A stretch of DNA of 64,000 nt. Source: Uloborus plumipes. Lineage: Eukaryota > Arthropoda > Arachnida > Araneae > Uloboridae. Below are positions 55,241-64,000 of the stretch, in pieces; the first letter of the stretch is position 1; each line of letters opens with the position of its first letter. The position numbers and the translations under genes are program-made. Location of the stretch: the NCBI GenBank assembly GCA_038373865.1, contig JAXGGA010003903.1, forward strand, positions 1 through 64,000, given 5' to 3'. Below the pieces are notes generated by a model. The model saw nothing but the letters and a program-made list of their open reading frames with translations, ran no database searches and had not been told where the DNA came from.

Positions 55241-55824
55241 AATAGTTTAGTGAGGAAAAAACAGGGACAAGATAAAGATGAAAAGGTTATACTGACTAAG
55301 AAAAAGTCTGAACTAATAAATTTAAAGCTGTCAAGGAAATTTCTAAGGTTTAGTTAAACTATTTTAATCATTTGATTTAAATAGCGATTCATATCAACAG
55401 ATTTCAATCTTTGACACCCTGTGGGAAAGCATTGGCTTCGTCGAAACTCGCGCGAGATTTCCCCGACATCTCAACACAACCCGAGATTTATCACGATTAG
55501 ACAGTCCCGTACTCTAGCCGCTTTGTCAGAAACTGGTGCAAGAAATTTACTTCAGATCAACAGCTGCCCAATCAGTACATTTTCAATTTTAAAGATTGAA
55601 CCATGAGAAAATTTACGCTGTATTGAACAAAACAGAAAAAGTGACATATTTTGAAGTGTCAAGGAAAAAACAAAGGAAACAGTAAGAACTCTTTTGGGTC
55701 CGAGTTAGTTCACCGAACTAACCAGGAGAATCTTTATAGAAACTAATATAAAGACTGAAAGTTGTTAACATAAGTTGTCAATGTCTATAAAATTGTAAGT
55801 TTTAAAACAGAAACTACTGAAAGC
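55241..55824. other. Non-coding, short coding-like stretch at its left
   Basis: After ATAGTTTAG an open frame of 35 codons (55250-55357; segments RKKQGQDKDEKV and SELINLKLSRKFLRF) looks protein-like but is short. The rest is AT-rich, outside the cofilin 3' UTR. Confidence 0.35.
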
Positions 55825-56387
55825 TTACTGAAAAAAATCATATTTTATTTTTTTGGTGCTTACATACAAATACAGTCATATGAAAAACACAGGGAAACGA
55901 TATGACATAAATTATTCATGTAGACACCGGAAGTGTTTGCACAGCAATAGATTCAGGTGACTAAATTTAAGAAATATTTCATTTATAATAAAATTACATA
56001 CATAATTTTCAAATAGGACAAATCGCAGACAAACAGACAAGTTGCACTTACATCAAAATTTGAGCCATGTGATTTTCCTATGACTGCCAATAACACTATT
56101 CTGGAGAAGAAAAAAAAAAGGAACTTTTCTACAAAATGTTTCACATTAATATTAATAATAATTATCAGCTTGAAAAATACAGTACAGTAAATAATATATC
56201 AACATGCTCTACAAGCACTTCCCGAATTTTTTTTTTTCCATATACTGAAATAACGATGTTGCACTGATCATCCCAGTCACATCTTTTGAAAACAGAAGCA
56301 TGGAAGTAGGGATCACTTTCAAACTGCCGAGAGGCAATTGCGATGGCTTCGCTCCTCTGGAACAGTAAAGACATGTTTCGGTGATCC
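55825..56387 (-). other. Predicted cofilin 3' UTR
   Basis: Sequence between the stop at 56388 and the AATAAA at 55844-55849. The first ~190 bases after the stop are GC-richer than the rest, and an alternative frame stays open across exon end and UTR, which creates the spurious 101-codon frame at 56165-56470. No transposon ends were seen inside. Confidence 0.5.
55844..55849 (-). terminator. Poly(A) signal AATAAA for the cofilin gene (predicted)
   Basis: AATAAA on the minus strand about 540 bases past the cofilin stop, within AT-rich 3'-UTR-like sequence. Cleavage would be expected near 55820-55830. Other signals cannot be excluded. Confidence 0.45.
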
Positions 56388-56547
56388 TTATTTGCCTTTC
56401 CTGAAAGCATCCTCAATCGCTTCTTGACTGGCTTCTTCAAAGTCACAGGCCTGGACATATTTATATACACCCACTAGCGCCTTCTTCAAAGCGTCATAGC
56501 TACTAGAGTACAACATTTTTTGTTTGATCTTTGAGCTTTCTGGGCAC
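56388..56547 (-). CDS. tsr: Cofilin/ADF (twinstar-like) last coding exon
   Basis: Cofilin/ADF severs and depolymerises actin filaments in the cytoplasm. On the minus strand an acceptor (TTTTATTTTGCAG) precedes 56547. The exon contributes one base completing a codon (Trp in relatives) and then CPESSKIKQKMLYSSSYDAL followed by KKALVGVYKYVQA and a stop at 56390-56388, 52 residues in all. The CP...K..KMLYSSS.DALKK.L.G block is the conserved start of the C-terminal region of ADF proteins, containing the actin-binding long helix and C-terminal tail. The final residues (EEASQEAIEDAFRKGK) align in position with the ADF tail helix. No stop or frameshift is present. Earlier exons are not visible up to 64000, so the preceding intron must be longer than 7.4 kb and would contain all elements from 56727 on. 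The ortholog name follows the insect gene; the symbol is by homology. Confidence 0.88.
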
Positions 56548-56726
56548 CTGCAAAATAAAAAGTCATTATAGACAAAAACAAATTACGCAGCAATTCAACA
56601 AGCATAAACTTAATAAATATATTTCAATTATAACAGTAATTGTTACACCGAGGGGAGCATACAAATGTCCCACTTTGAGGGAGAGCTGTGTTCATTAAAT
56701 TGTGACAATCAGTAATCAGCGTTGAC
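56548..56726 (-). other. Start of the cofilin intron
   Basis: Immediately upstream of the acceptor on the minus strand. T-rich on that strand next to the CAG, otherwise AT-rich and featureless. Confidence 0.55.
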
Positions 56727-57651
56727 CAGGGTGTCAATGATTTAAATCAATTTATTTTTTTTTTAAATCATTGATTTAAATCACTTTTTATTTTAATCCT
56801 TAAAAAATTCTCTTGGACAATCCCAATTTCATTACTTTTACCATTTTCTTTTAGAGCTTTGATTTCCATCTAATAAATGGAAAAGCAATCCTATTTATCC
56901 CCCCTCCAGATGCTGGAAGGTTGCAGTCCAAATAATATGTATGCACAAATAGTGCTATTTGTTCTCTAATACCTGTACCTCAGAACCAGACTAACGTAAG
57001 TCCATTTTCGTCATTTTTCGGTAGAGGGGAAAAACGATTGTCGAATACATCGTTTTCCCCCTCTACTGAAAAATGACGAAAATGGACTTCCGTTAGTCTG
57101 GTTCTGAGGTACAGAATGTGAAATAAAGAAAATACAAGGCAGGTATTGCAAAGAGTGAATTGAGGGGGGAGGGACATGATAGAATATGTGTGATATCCTT
57201 TCAGTGAAAAGAAAAAACAAAAACTACCAAACAGAAGATGAATTTTGTATGCCTTGCATTAGCAACTAGGGGAGGGGGGGCAGTCTTTATTAGTGGCCGA
57301 AATGGAACATATTCCAGCTTTACAAAACAAAAGCAAAATAAAGAGGGGGGCTGAATGAAGTGAGGATTGGGTTGAGCTTCCTGCCCCCATTGGATTTTTA
57401 CCCTAGCTAGTAGACCGGATTATTTTCAGATTGGCTCCTAACACTTTTTTTCTGGGTTTCTTAATGGTGAAGCTTTACTTCAAAGGTGTTTTTGTATTTT
57501 CAAAAACTTGAAGGCAAGTTGTTCAGAAATAAAAATTAATGAATAACTGAAGTTTCTAATTTTTTTTTTTTAAAATTAGAAAAATCTGATTTAAATCAAA
57601 AAAAATCTGTTTTTGATTTTTAAAAAAAATCATTGATTTTTTTACACCCTG
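56727..57651. mobile_element. 925-bp hAT-like element, holds a MITE
   Basis: CAGGGTGTCAATGATTTAAA at the left and CAGGGTGTAAAAAAATCAAT (inverted) at the right, flanked by GCGTTGAC (56719-56726) and GCGTTGAG (57652-57659), an 8-bp duplication with one mismatch. GATTTAAATC-type self-complementary words cluster near both ends. No transposase frame. Confidence 0.82.
56973..57114. mobile_element. Second copy of the 142-bp palindromic MITE
   Basis: Same length and almost the same sequence as 13977-14118 (CTGTACCTCAGAACCAGACT end), with a few substitutions (CATTTTCG for CACTTTCG; CTTCCG for CTTACG in one arm). The flanks do not give a clean duplication. Nested in a hAT-like element. Confidence 0.9.
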
Positions 57652-57659
57652 GCGTTGAG

Positions 57660-58828
57660 ACGTTAAAAGCCATAGATCGTATGAAGTTTTGGTTGGGTCG
57701 GGTAGAAGCACGAGACTCAATTCGGCCACTTCAGCTTATAATTTACGCTGTGAAGGTGAATATTCATTTTACAATTACATGCACAATTACACTCCATGAA
57801 GCATAGAAGAAAATTATATTTGAAAACATCGTGTAAAACCATGATGTACCATGAAACCAAAAACTGTTCAATAATTAACGGTATATTCTATATCATAATA
57901 TGTGTGTGAATAAGTGCCATTAAATTATATTTAATATGAAACATTAATTTTAGTGGCTTCAAAATGAAGCAAGTAATAAAGGGGCTTATTTAAATATTTT
58001 TAATGTTTTAACTAAGAAAAGTGATCCTAACATCTAACAGGCCAGAAATTTTCTTTTAAAGTCTTATTTTATTTAGAGTAGGGATGCACAACCTTTCTTA
58101 GTGAACGGCCATATGCAAGTTTGTCATTTGGAGGGTTCGTGAAGGGCAATTGAAAGCAGATACTAAAAGATTGCTGAAAAATTACAAGAAAATCGTAAAA
58201 TTATGTTTTACATGTGGCATAGAAAAACACACGAAAATAAAGCAAAACTACAATTCGTTTAACATAGAGAAATCAAATTACAAGACTTATTTATTTGTAG
58301 ATATTACAAATAGCTTTCTGTGCTGAAAAATAAATTTCAATTTTACCTTTATTTATCATAAAAAGTATTGTTACAAGAAAATTTGCAAGATTTATTCTTG
58401 ATTATTTATAATTAATTTCATCTGAATTATCAATTTATGAAAAATTATGTTAAAGTACAATAGTTAAGATTTTTTGAACTATAATTTGACCATAAAAAGC
58501 TCTACTTATAAGGAAAAGAAATAAAAATTTCTACTCTTAAATAATGAATTTAATGATAAATTACACAGTTAAGAGTTGAACATTCATTGACAATGAATAA
58601 AAAAGTCCAACTTCCGCAAATAAAGTTGTTTCTCTTACAAATGCTGTTTAAAGAAAAACCATCCACAACACGAAATCTCAAAAAGGTTCAACCTTTTTAA
58701 TAAAAATTTAGGATTATAAAAATGAATTTACAATAAGTAAACTGAAGCTGAATTTCTTTTTCATCTAGCAAAATATGAAGGTGTGTCCATTCCATGATGG
58801 GACGAATACGAGGGAGGGGAGAGAAACT
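57660..58828. other. AT-rich intronic DNA
   Basis: No gene or defined element. A possible hAT-like end (AGGGATGCACAACCTTTCTT) occurs at 58081, but no partner end was found. Confidence 0.45.
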
Positions 58829-60119
58829 GTCACGCCTAGCATTAAGAGGTGATTCATGACCTCTCAGATTTTCTCCCAAAAATTACCAAATGTTTTATTA
58901 TCTTTTCGAAAGACCAAATCCAGAATGTTTTGCTCTAAAGTTGAGTTGTTGAGTTTTTATGGACCCCTAAAGTTGAAGATGCGGCATCAAAAATGAAGCA
59001 GATTTTCAAGACATGGAAGTTGCTGTGAGCCAAAACCCTTACCAGGAACTGTTTAACTCCAAATTTCTTTTTGTATATGGAATATAGAAGTTTTTGTGGT
59101 AAGTTGTTGCCGTAAGGTCAGTGAAGGCCCTCAAAACAAGGCATTTTTAGCGTTTTTGGAGGTCTAAAAACAGCTTGTACATTTCAGTTGGCACGGTAAA
59201 AGTAGTGTCCTTTGAAAGACTAGTGTAAGCACTTTAAAATAATGTATAAATAACCGAGGAAAGTTCAACGTGCTTTTAGTTGCGTAAGGCCGAAATATGA
59301 AAAATGTCATATTTTACCGATATTCAAACTGTCATAACTTCCTCTGCCAACAACAAATTGAAATATTTTTTTCTTTGCCAATGTCATACTCTATTCTTTG
59401 TCTTAACAGAACAGTTGAGTCCTTTGAGGCGAAATGTAAAATAATTTTAAAAAAAAATACAGGAAAAAATAAATTTTTTGTAAAAATAATTTTTATATTC
59501 TGCCTCAAAGGAATCAACTGTTCTGTTAAGACAAAGAGTAGAGTATGACATTGGCAAAAAAATATTTCAATATGTTGTTGGCAGAGGAAGTTATGACCGT
59601 TTGAATATCGGTAAAATATGACATTTTTCATATTTCGGCCTTACGCAACTAAAAGCACATTGAACTTTCCTCGGTTATTTATACATTATTTTAAAGTGCT
59701 TACACTGGTCTTTCAAACGACACTACTTTTACCGTGCCAACTGAAATGTACAAGCTGTTTTTAGACCTCAAAAACGCTAAAAATGCCTTGTTTTGAGGGC
59801 CTTCACTGACCTTACGGCAACAACTTACCACAAATTTAACATTCATTTTGTACAGTTTCAAACTTCTATATTCCATATACAAAAAGAAAATTGGAGTTCA
59901 ACAGTTCCTGGTAAGAGTTTTGGCTCACGGCAACTTCCATGTCTTGAAAATCCGCTTAATTTTTTATGCCGCACCTTCATCTTTAGGGATCCATAAAAAC
60001 TAAACAACTTTAGAGCAAAACATTCTGGATTTGGTCTTTCAATAAGATAATACACATTTGGCAATTTTTGGGAGAAAATCTGAGAGGTCATGAATCACAG
60101 GCGTGACACTCTCTCAGAT
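58829..60119. mobile_element. 1.29-kb near-perfect palindromic foldback
   Basis: Starts GTCACGCCT and ends AGGCGTGACACTCTCTCAGA. The arms 58829 to about 59460 and about 59475-60119 are inverted copies with few differences and almost no loop (centre near 59470). The left margin has a local rearrangement (GCATTAAGAG) at about 58838-58847. A half copy of the family lies at 24462-26031. No coding capacity; the target duplication is not clear. Confidence 0.85.
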
Positions 60120-60274
60120 TCTTGCTCTTAAACAAAATAAAACAAATAAATAAACAAAAGATCGTTTGCACAGTCTCATTTTTTTTCTTGATCCTGCATT
60201 TCCGCCATGTTTACGGAGTCAGAGTCGGAATCACATAGTCCTCACAGAATATTATTCAGAAAAGTACTTTACAT
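60120..60274. other. AT-rich intronic DNA
   Basis: Nothing recognised; the last 8 bases (CTTTACAT) are the target duplication of the next element. Confidence 0.5.
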
Positions 60275-61676
60275 CAGGGTTGGCAAAAACCCGGGTTTTT
60301 CTACAAAAATCCAACCCACCCGGGTTTTTGTGGGTTTTTCTGGGTTTTTGTATGTTAAATTTTATTTCTTATGCGGGTATATATAATGTATGCATTCCTT
60401 CAAATAAAAATATATTAAGTTAAAGTTCTGAATTGCATTTAATCAATGTCAATCAATTAATAATTAATATTATTAACAATATCAATTAATAATATCATTA
60501 ACCAACTTGTAATATTTAATGTGTATATTTAAGAAGCTTTGGACAATGGTTTCAGCTATGAACTTTTATCACTTGTCTTTTATAAAAATAGAAGAACTGT
60601 TGCAAATGGGTTTTCCTACAAATTCAGTAATATTTAGGGGGTGAAAGTTTCAAAAACTTAAATTTATACCATTAAAAAATTAAAACCATTTGCATTTGTT
60701 TATTAATAGAAATAATCATCTTTTCTCATTAAGTAGCCTGCTTCAATATCTAGTCAAGTCATTTGCATTTTTTTTATAAGGCATATCTCAATGATAGGTG
60801 TGTTTCTGAGATAAGGGTTGAAGTGTCTCCCCCCCCCCCTCCCCTTCTTATTTTCAAAACCAAAACTGATTAATTTCAGATGGGGCTGAAAATGATGATG
60901 GGACGCTTAATTGATTTTTTTTTTTTTTTTTGAAATAATCTTAAGAAAAAACTAGGTTAACATTAGAACTCAGCAAGAATTATAAATTTATTAATAAATG
61001 CTTGTCATACTATTTTAGTAGTAATAAACTGCGTGGGGACGCATTTTCTTTGTTTTTTTTAAATCAAAGAAAAGGTTTAGTGCTTAAAGTCAGTGGTATG
61101 GTACCTCTATAATATAGCACTTGAAAATCATCATATACTAAATGCAGTAGGGTTAGAAGAAATGGAGAGCAAAACTTTATTTTTCTTGATCCAGAATAAA
61201 AGCAAAAATTGCAGTATTTTATCATTATTTGACTTGTGTTGAATCAAAATTATCATAAAACATTAATTAAGCAATTTTTTCCATCTACAAGAAGTTAATG
61301 GTGCATTTTCAATTTGTTTTAAAATTTGAAATTTGCTATAAAAAATAAATAAATAATTATAATAATAAGTATTTTGCAACAAAAAGTAGTATCATAGCTA
61401 GGAAAATTTTCTGGACGATGACTTAAAAATTGAAGAAATAATAATTATTTTATAAAATAAATAATTACTCTAAGAAAATTTATCTCAAATAAACCTGATT
61501 TCTTACTTATTTTTTATGTATAATTTAGATGAGATATTATTGACTATATTTGTGGATAACTTAGAAATTAACAAAAACCCACTTTTGACAAAAACCCGGG
61601 TGGGTTTTTGTTGGTGGACCCGCCCAGAAAAACCCGGGCGGGTTTTTCTGGGCTGGGCCCACCTTTGAAAACCCTG
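60275..61676. mobile_element. 1402-bp hAT element with perfect 8-bp TSD
   Basis: CAGGGTTGGCAAAAACCCGG at the left; CAGGGTTTTCAAAGGTGGGC inverted at the right; CTTTACAT on both sides (60267-60274 and 61677-61684). AACCCGGGTTTTT and GGGTGGGTTTTT words repeat near both ends, likely subterminal transposase sites. The interior is AT-rich with no intact transposase, so it is non-autonomous. Confidence 0.92.
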
Positions 61677-61684
61677 CTTTACAT

Positions 61685-62225
61685 GCATTATTTATCAAAA
61701 CCATTTTCTTACAAAGTTTGAAGGAAATCCGCCTTTAAATTCAGGATCAACATTCAACTTAAAATCCCCGTAGTCGGTAATGTTCCTTTTTTTCTGAACG
61801 GTTCAATATTGAACGAAAAATGGTTCAAATCAAAAAGCGAAGTATGGGAATGAGAATCTCCGAGATCTTTCAAACAAAAAAAAGTTTATTCAATTCGGAC
61901 GGTTCACTTAAAAGTTATTAGGTGGGGAAAGGTTGCTTGAATGGTTCAATGTTGAACGAAAAAATTTTCAAATTGGAAATTTAAATATGGTAATGAAGTT
62001 TCCAGGCTGAGATCCTTCGAAAAAAAAAAAAAAAAAAGTTTGTTTAAATCCGACTGTTCACTCAAAAGCTATTAGGGGCTTGTTTGAAGGTAACTTGTTT
62101 GAGCTGTTCAATGTTGAACGAAAAATTGTTTAAATCTAAAATTTAAATACGGGAATGAAGTATTCTTGAGATCTTTCCAACTAAAAAGAGCGACTGTTCA
62201 TTAAAAAGTTATTAGAGGGGGACAG
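61685..62225. repeat. Three-unit degenerate tandem repeat (about 140-170 bp per unit)
   Basis: GGTTCAATATTGAACGAAAA and variants recur near 61801, 61940 and 62108, each followed by a GAGATCTTTC or GAGATCCTTC word and an ACTGTTCACT...AAAAGTTATTAG word. The array ends in GGGGGACAGACAGACAC. No coding signal. Confidence 0.65.
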
Positions 62226-64000
62226 ACAGACACAAATTCCCCATCTCAATACCCTACTTTCCAATTTTTAAATTTTCAACATTCATTTTTCTTTTTAATT
62301 TCTTAGACTTTCTTTTTGGACTTGGCGATATTTTCTGGACTTCCGAGATATTTTTTAGATGCATTAAGCCACTTTGCTTAATGCTTTTTAGTCATTCCTT
62401 TATTTTTAACGGGAAAATAGGCTAAAATCACATTCATGGAAATGTTTTAATCTTATGGAATTCAGAAGTTAGTAAATTATATCTTACAGTTATCAGAATG
62501 AAATTACTTTAAAAAAAAAAAAAAAAAAAAATACTTTAAATAAATTTATAAACTAAAACAAAATATGAATAAATGCTAATGGAACTGAACTTTAATCAAA
62601 ATTTTAAACAATTCTACAATAAAAAAAGCTAATTTCCACTAGCTTTGATTAGAATAACTTCCAATTTTCAAAATGATTGAAATATTTACAAGATACAAAA
62701 TAGTTTGAAACCTCAAGCACAAATGCAGTTTTCAAAAAACTTTTCAAAGTTGATCGAAATTTCATAGATAAAATATAATACCATTAATAACAATTCACTT
62801 GTTTTATTCATTAAAATCTACATTTCAATGCACTAGTTTGTAGCTTATTTCTACATGTATTCTAAAAACTGGAAGATCTAAAAAGCTAACTGAAGCTTTA
62901 AATAACATTGACAATTAAAAAATAAAGCATAAAATAGACTAAGTGGCATAGGCGAAAATGAGTTAAATTTTCTATAATTGTAGTCTTAGAATACAAAAGG
63001 ATTGAAATTTTAAAAAGGATGTGTAACTATCAAAGCATGAGTACGGTTCTCATGATTCTAAAACATAGGTTTTACTAAATTGATTAGAGATTCATTTTTA
63101 AAAACCTATCTTAAATCAGAGTTGTGTTTTTGACGTCAAAAACCAGTTTTTGACATGACAAGTCAAAAACCTGTGGAAAACCCAAATACAGTGGTTATTA
63201 AGATTTTTTATAAACATATTAGGTTTCTCATCCTGAAAAATATTAAATTAAAATTTATACATGTCATCAATCAAGTTTGATGAACATTAAATTAATAAAT
63301 TTAATGAAAATTATTTCTCATTCTTGTTTTGCTCTGAAAAAAGTTAAATATTAAAACTTAAATCCAATTTTTAAAGAAGTTTTGTTTAAATGTTTAAAAA
63401 CTATCAACTAGTTATCTTATCAGTCAAGCTCAATAAAAATTAACTTGTTATGTCATGAAAAAATTTTAAAATGTTAAAAGTTAACAGTTGTTAAAGTAGT
63501 TTTGTTAAAATGTTTTAATAACTATTAATTAGCTATTTTATCAATCTAAATCTTTAGATCATAATTTAGTCATTTTTTTCTTTTGAGTAAAAGCAAAACT
63601 AAATTAGTACTCTGTACAAATCTGGGGGGGGGGGGGGGCGCTCGGGAGCAAATAATGGTATCTGACAAATTCTAAAAATCGGACTATTTCAATTTAAAAT
63701 TAAAAAATCCCCTTGTAAAATTTTATTAAGTATACCCAAGACACACAGCACTTAATGTACCGTTGTTCATTCCTAAAATAAAATAATTTTAGGAAAAAAT
63801 AGAACCGACTTCAGTTGGAAATTGCTCTAAAAATTAAAATAATTTTCTTTGAACACCATCGAAACTACTTTTAAACATAAGTTTTGAAGTCAGCGCAAAA
63901 ACAATGTATAGAATCATACACAACTACAATTCAACTATATAAATTTTAATGGATCCAGGTTCTTTAAGAGCATTCACATACATTTCATTCATTACCACAC
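62226..64000. other. AT-rich DNA with a weak duplication and a G15 run
   Basis: No gene. Segments near 63375-63435 and 63494-63550 are diverged copies about 117 bases apart. A G homopolymer of about 15 bases lies at 63624-63638. No transposon ends are visible. Confidence 0.45.

Noticed and set aside
56165..56470. 101-codon minus-strand frame over the cofilin exon
   Set aside because: It reads a different frame across the cofilin coding end and 3' UTR. The true frame (stop at 56388-56390) matches the ADF family and has a proper acceptor.
58081..58200. hAT left end AGGGATGCACAACC
   Set aside because: Only one end found; no partner or duplication, so not listed as an element.

Overview
The window reads as intergenic and intronic DNA from an AT-rich animal genome, most likely an arthropod. 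A chelicerate such as a spider is possible but I cannot prove it. The evidence is one spliced, conserved host exon (the last coding exon of a cofilin/ADF gene on the minus strand near 56.4-56.5 kb), a possible second exon near 7.7 kb, and a dense eukaryotic transposon load: Tc1-like, hAT, PIF/Harbinger, piggyBac-like and Helitron-like elements, a CR1/Jockey-type LINE, a Penelope-like element, a tRNA-derived SINE, foldbacks and MITEs. There are no operons, rRNAs, CRISPR arrays or prokaryotic genes.

Layout. 0-5 kb: a coding-like remnant, then a MITE-family element (2331-5134) into which a Helitron-like element and a piggyBac-like MITE have inserted; the latter holds a hAT with a perfect 8-bp duplication. 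6-10 kb: an intact Tc1-like element, a candidate exon with a recursive-splice-like 5' edge, a SINE and a 0.9-kb inverted-repeat element. 10.9-12.6 kb: an old tandem array of roughly 135-bp units. 12.9-17.5 kb: a foldback with 44-bp subrepeats, split by a LINE that is itself split by a 142-bp MITE. 17.5-22 kb: a foldback, a second intact Tc1-like element, and another foldback abutting it at a (TA)n microsatellite. 23.7-29.6 kb: a possible large terminal-inverted-repeat element carrying a half foldback (with a Harbinger insertion), a Penelope-like element (with a hAT insertion) and a 0.76-kb repeat. 30-32.6 kb: a truncated foldback, piggyBac-like ends and a coding-like stretch.

The dominant anomaly is 32.7-55.0 kb. 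About 2.3 kb of A-rich purine DNA switches abruptly at 34998/34999 into 20,004 bp of almost pure C interrupted by single T's. The very long open frames there exist only because the minus strand has almost no T and so cannot form stop codons; they are not genes. An assembly or base-calling artefact is my leading explanation, with a real G4/i-motif-capable satellite as the alternative.

55.0-64 kb: a C-rich edge, then the cofilin 3' end, a hAT holding a second copy of the 142-bp MITE, a 1.29-kb near-perfect palindrome, another hAT with a perfect 8-bp duplication, a three-unit tandem repeat, and AT-rich DNA to the end. Most of the window is a record of nested insertions: exact target-site duplications, and empty sites seen in other copies within the same window, allow insertions to be ordered.
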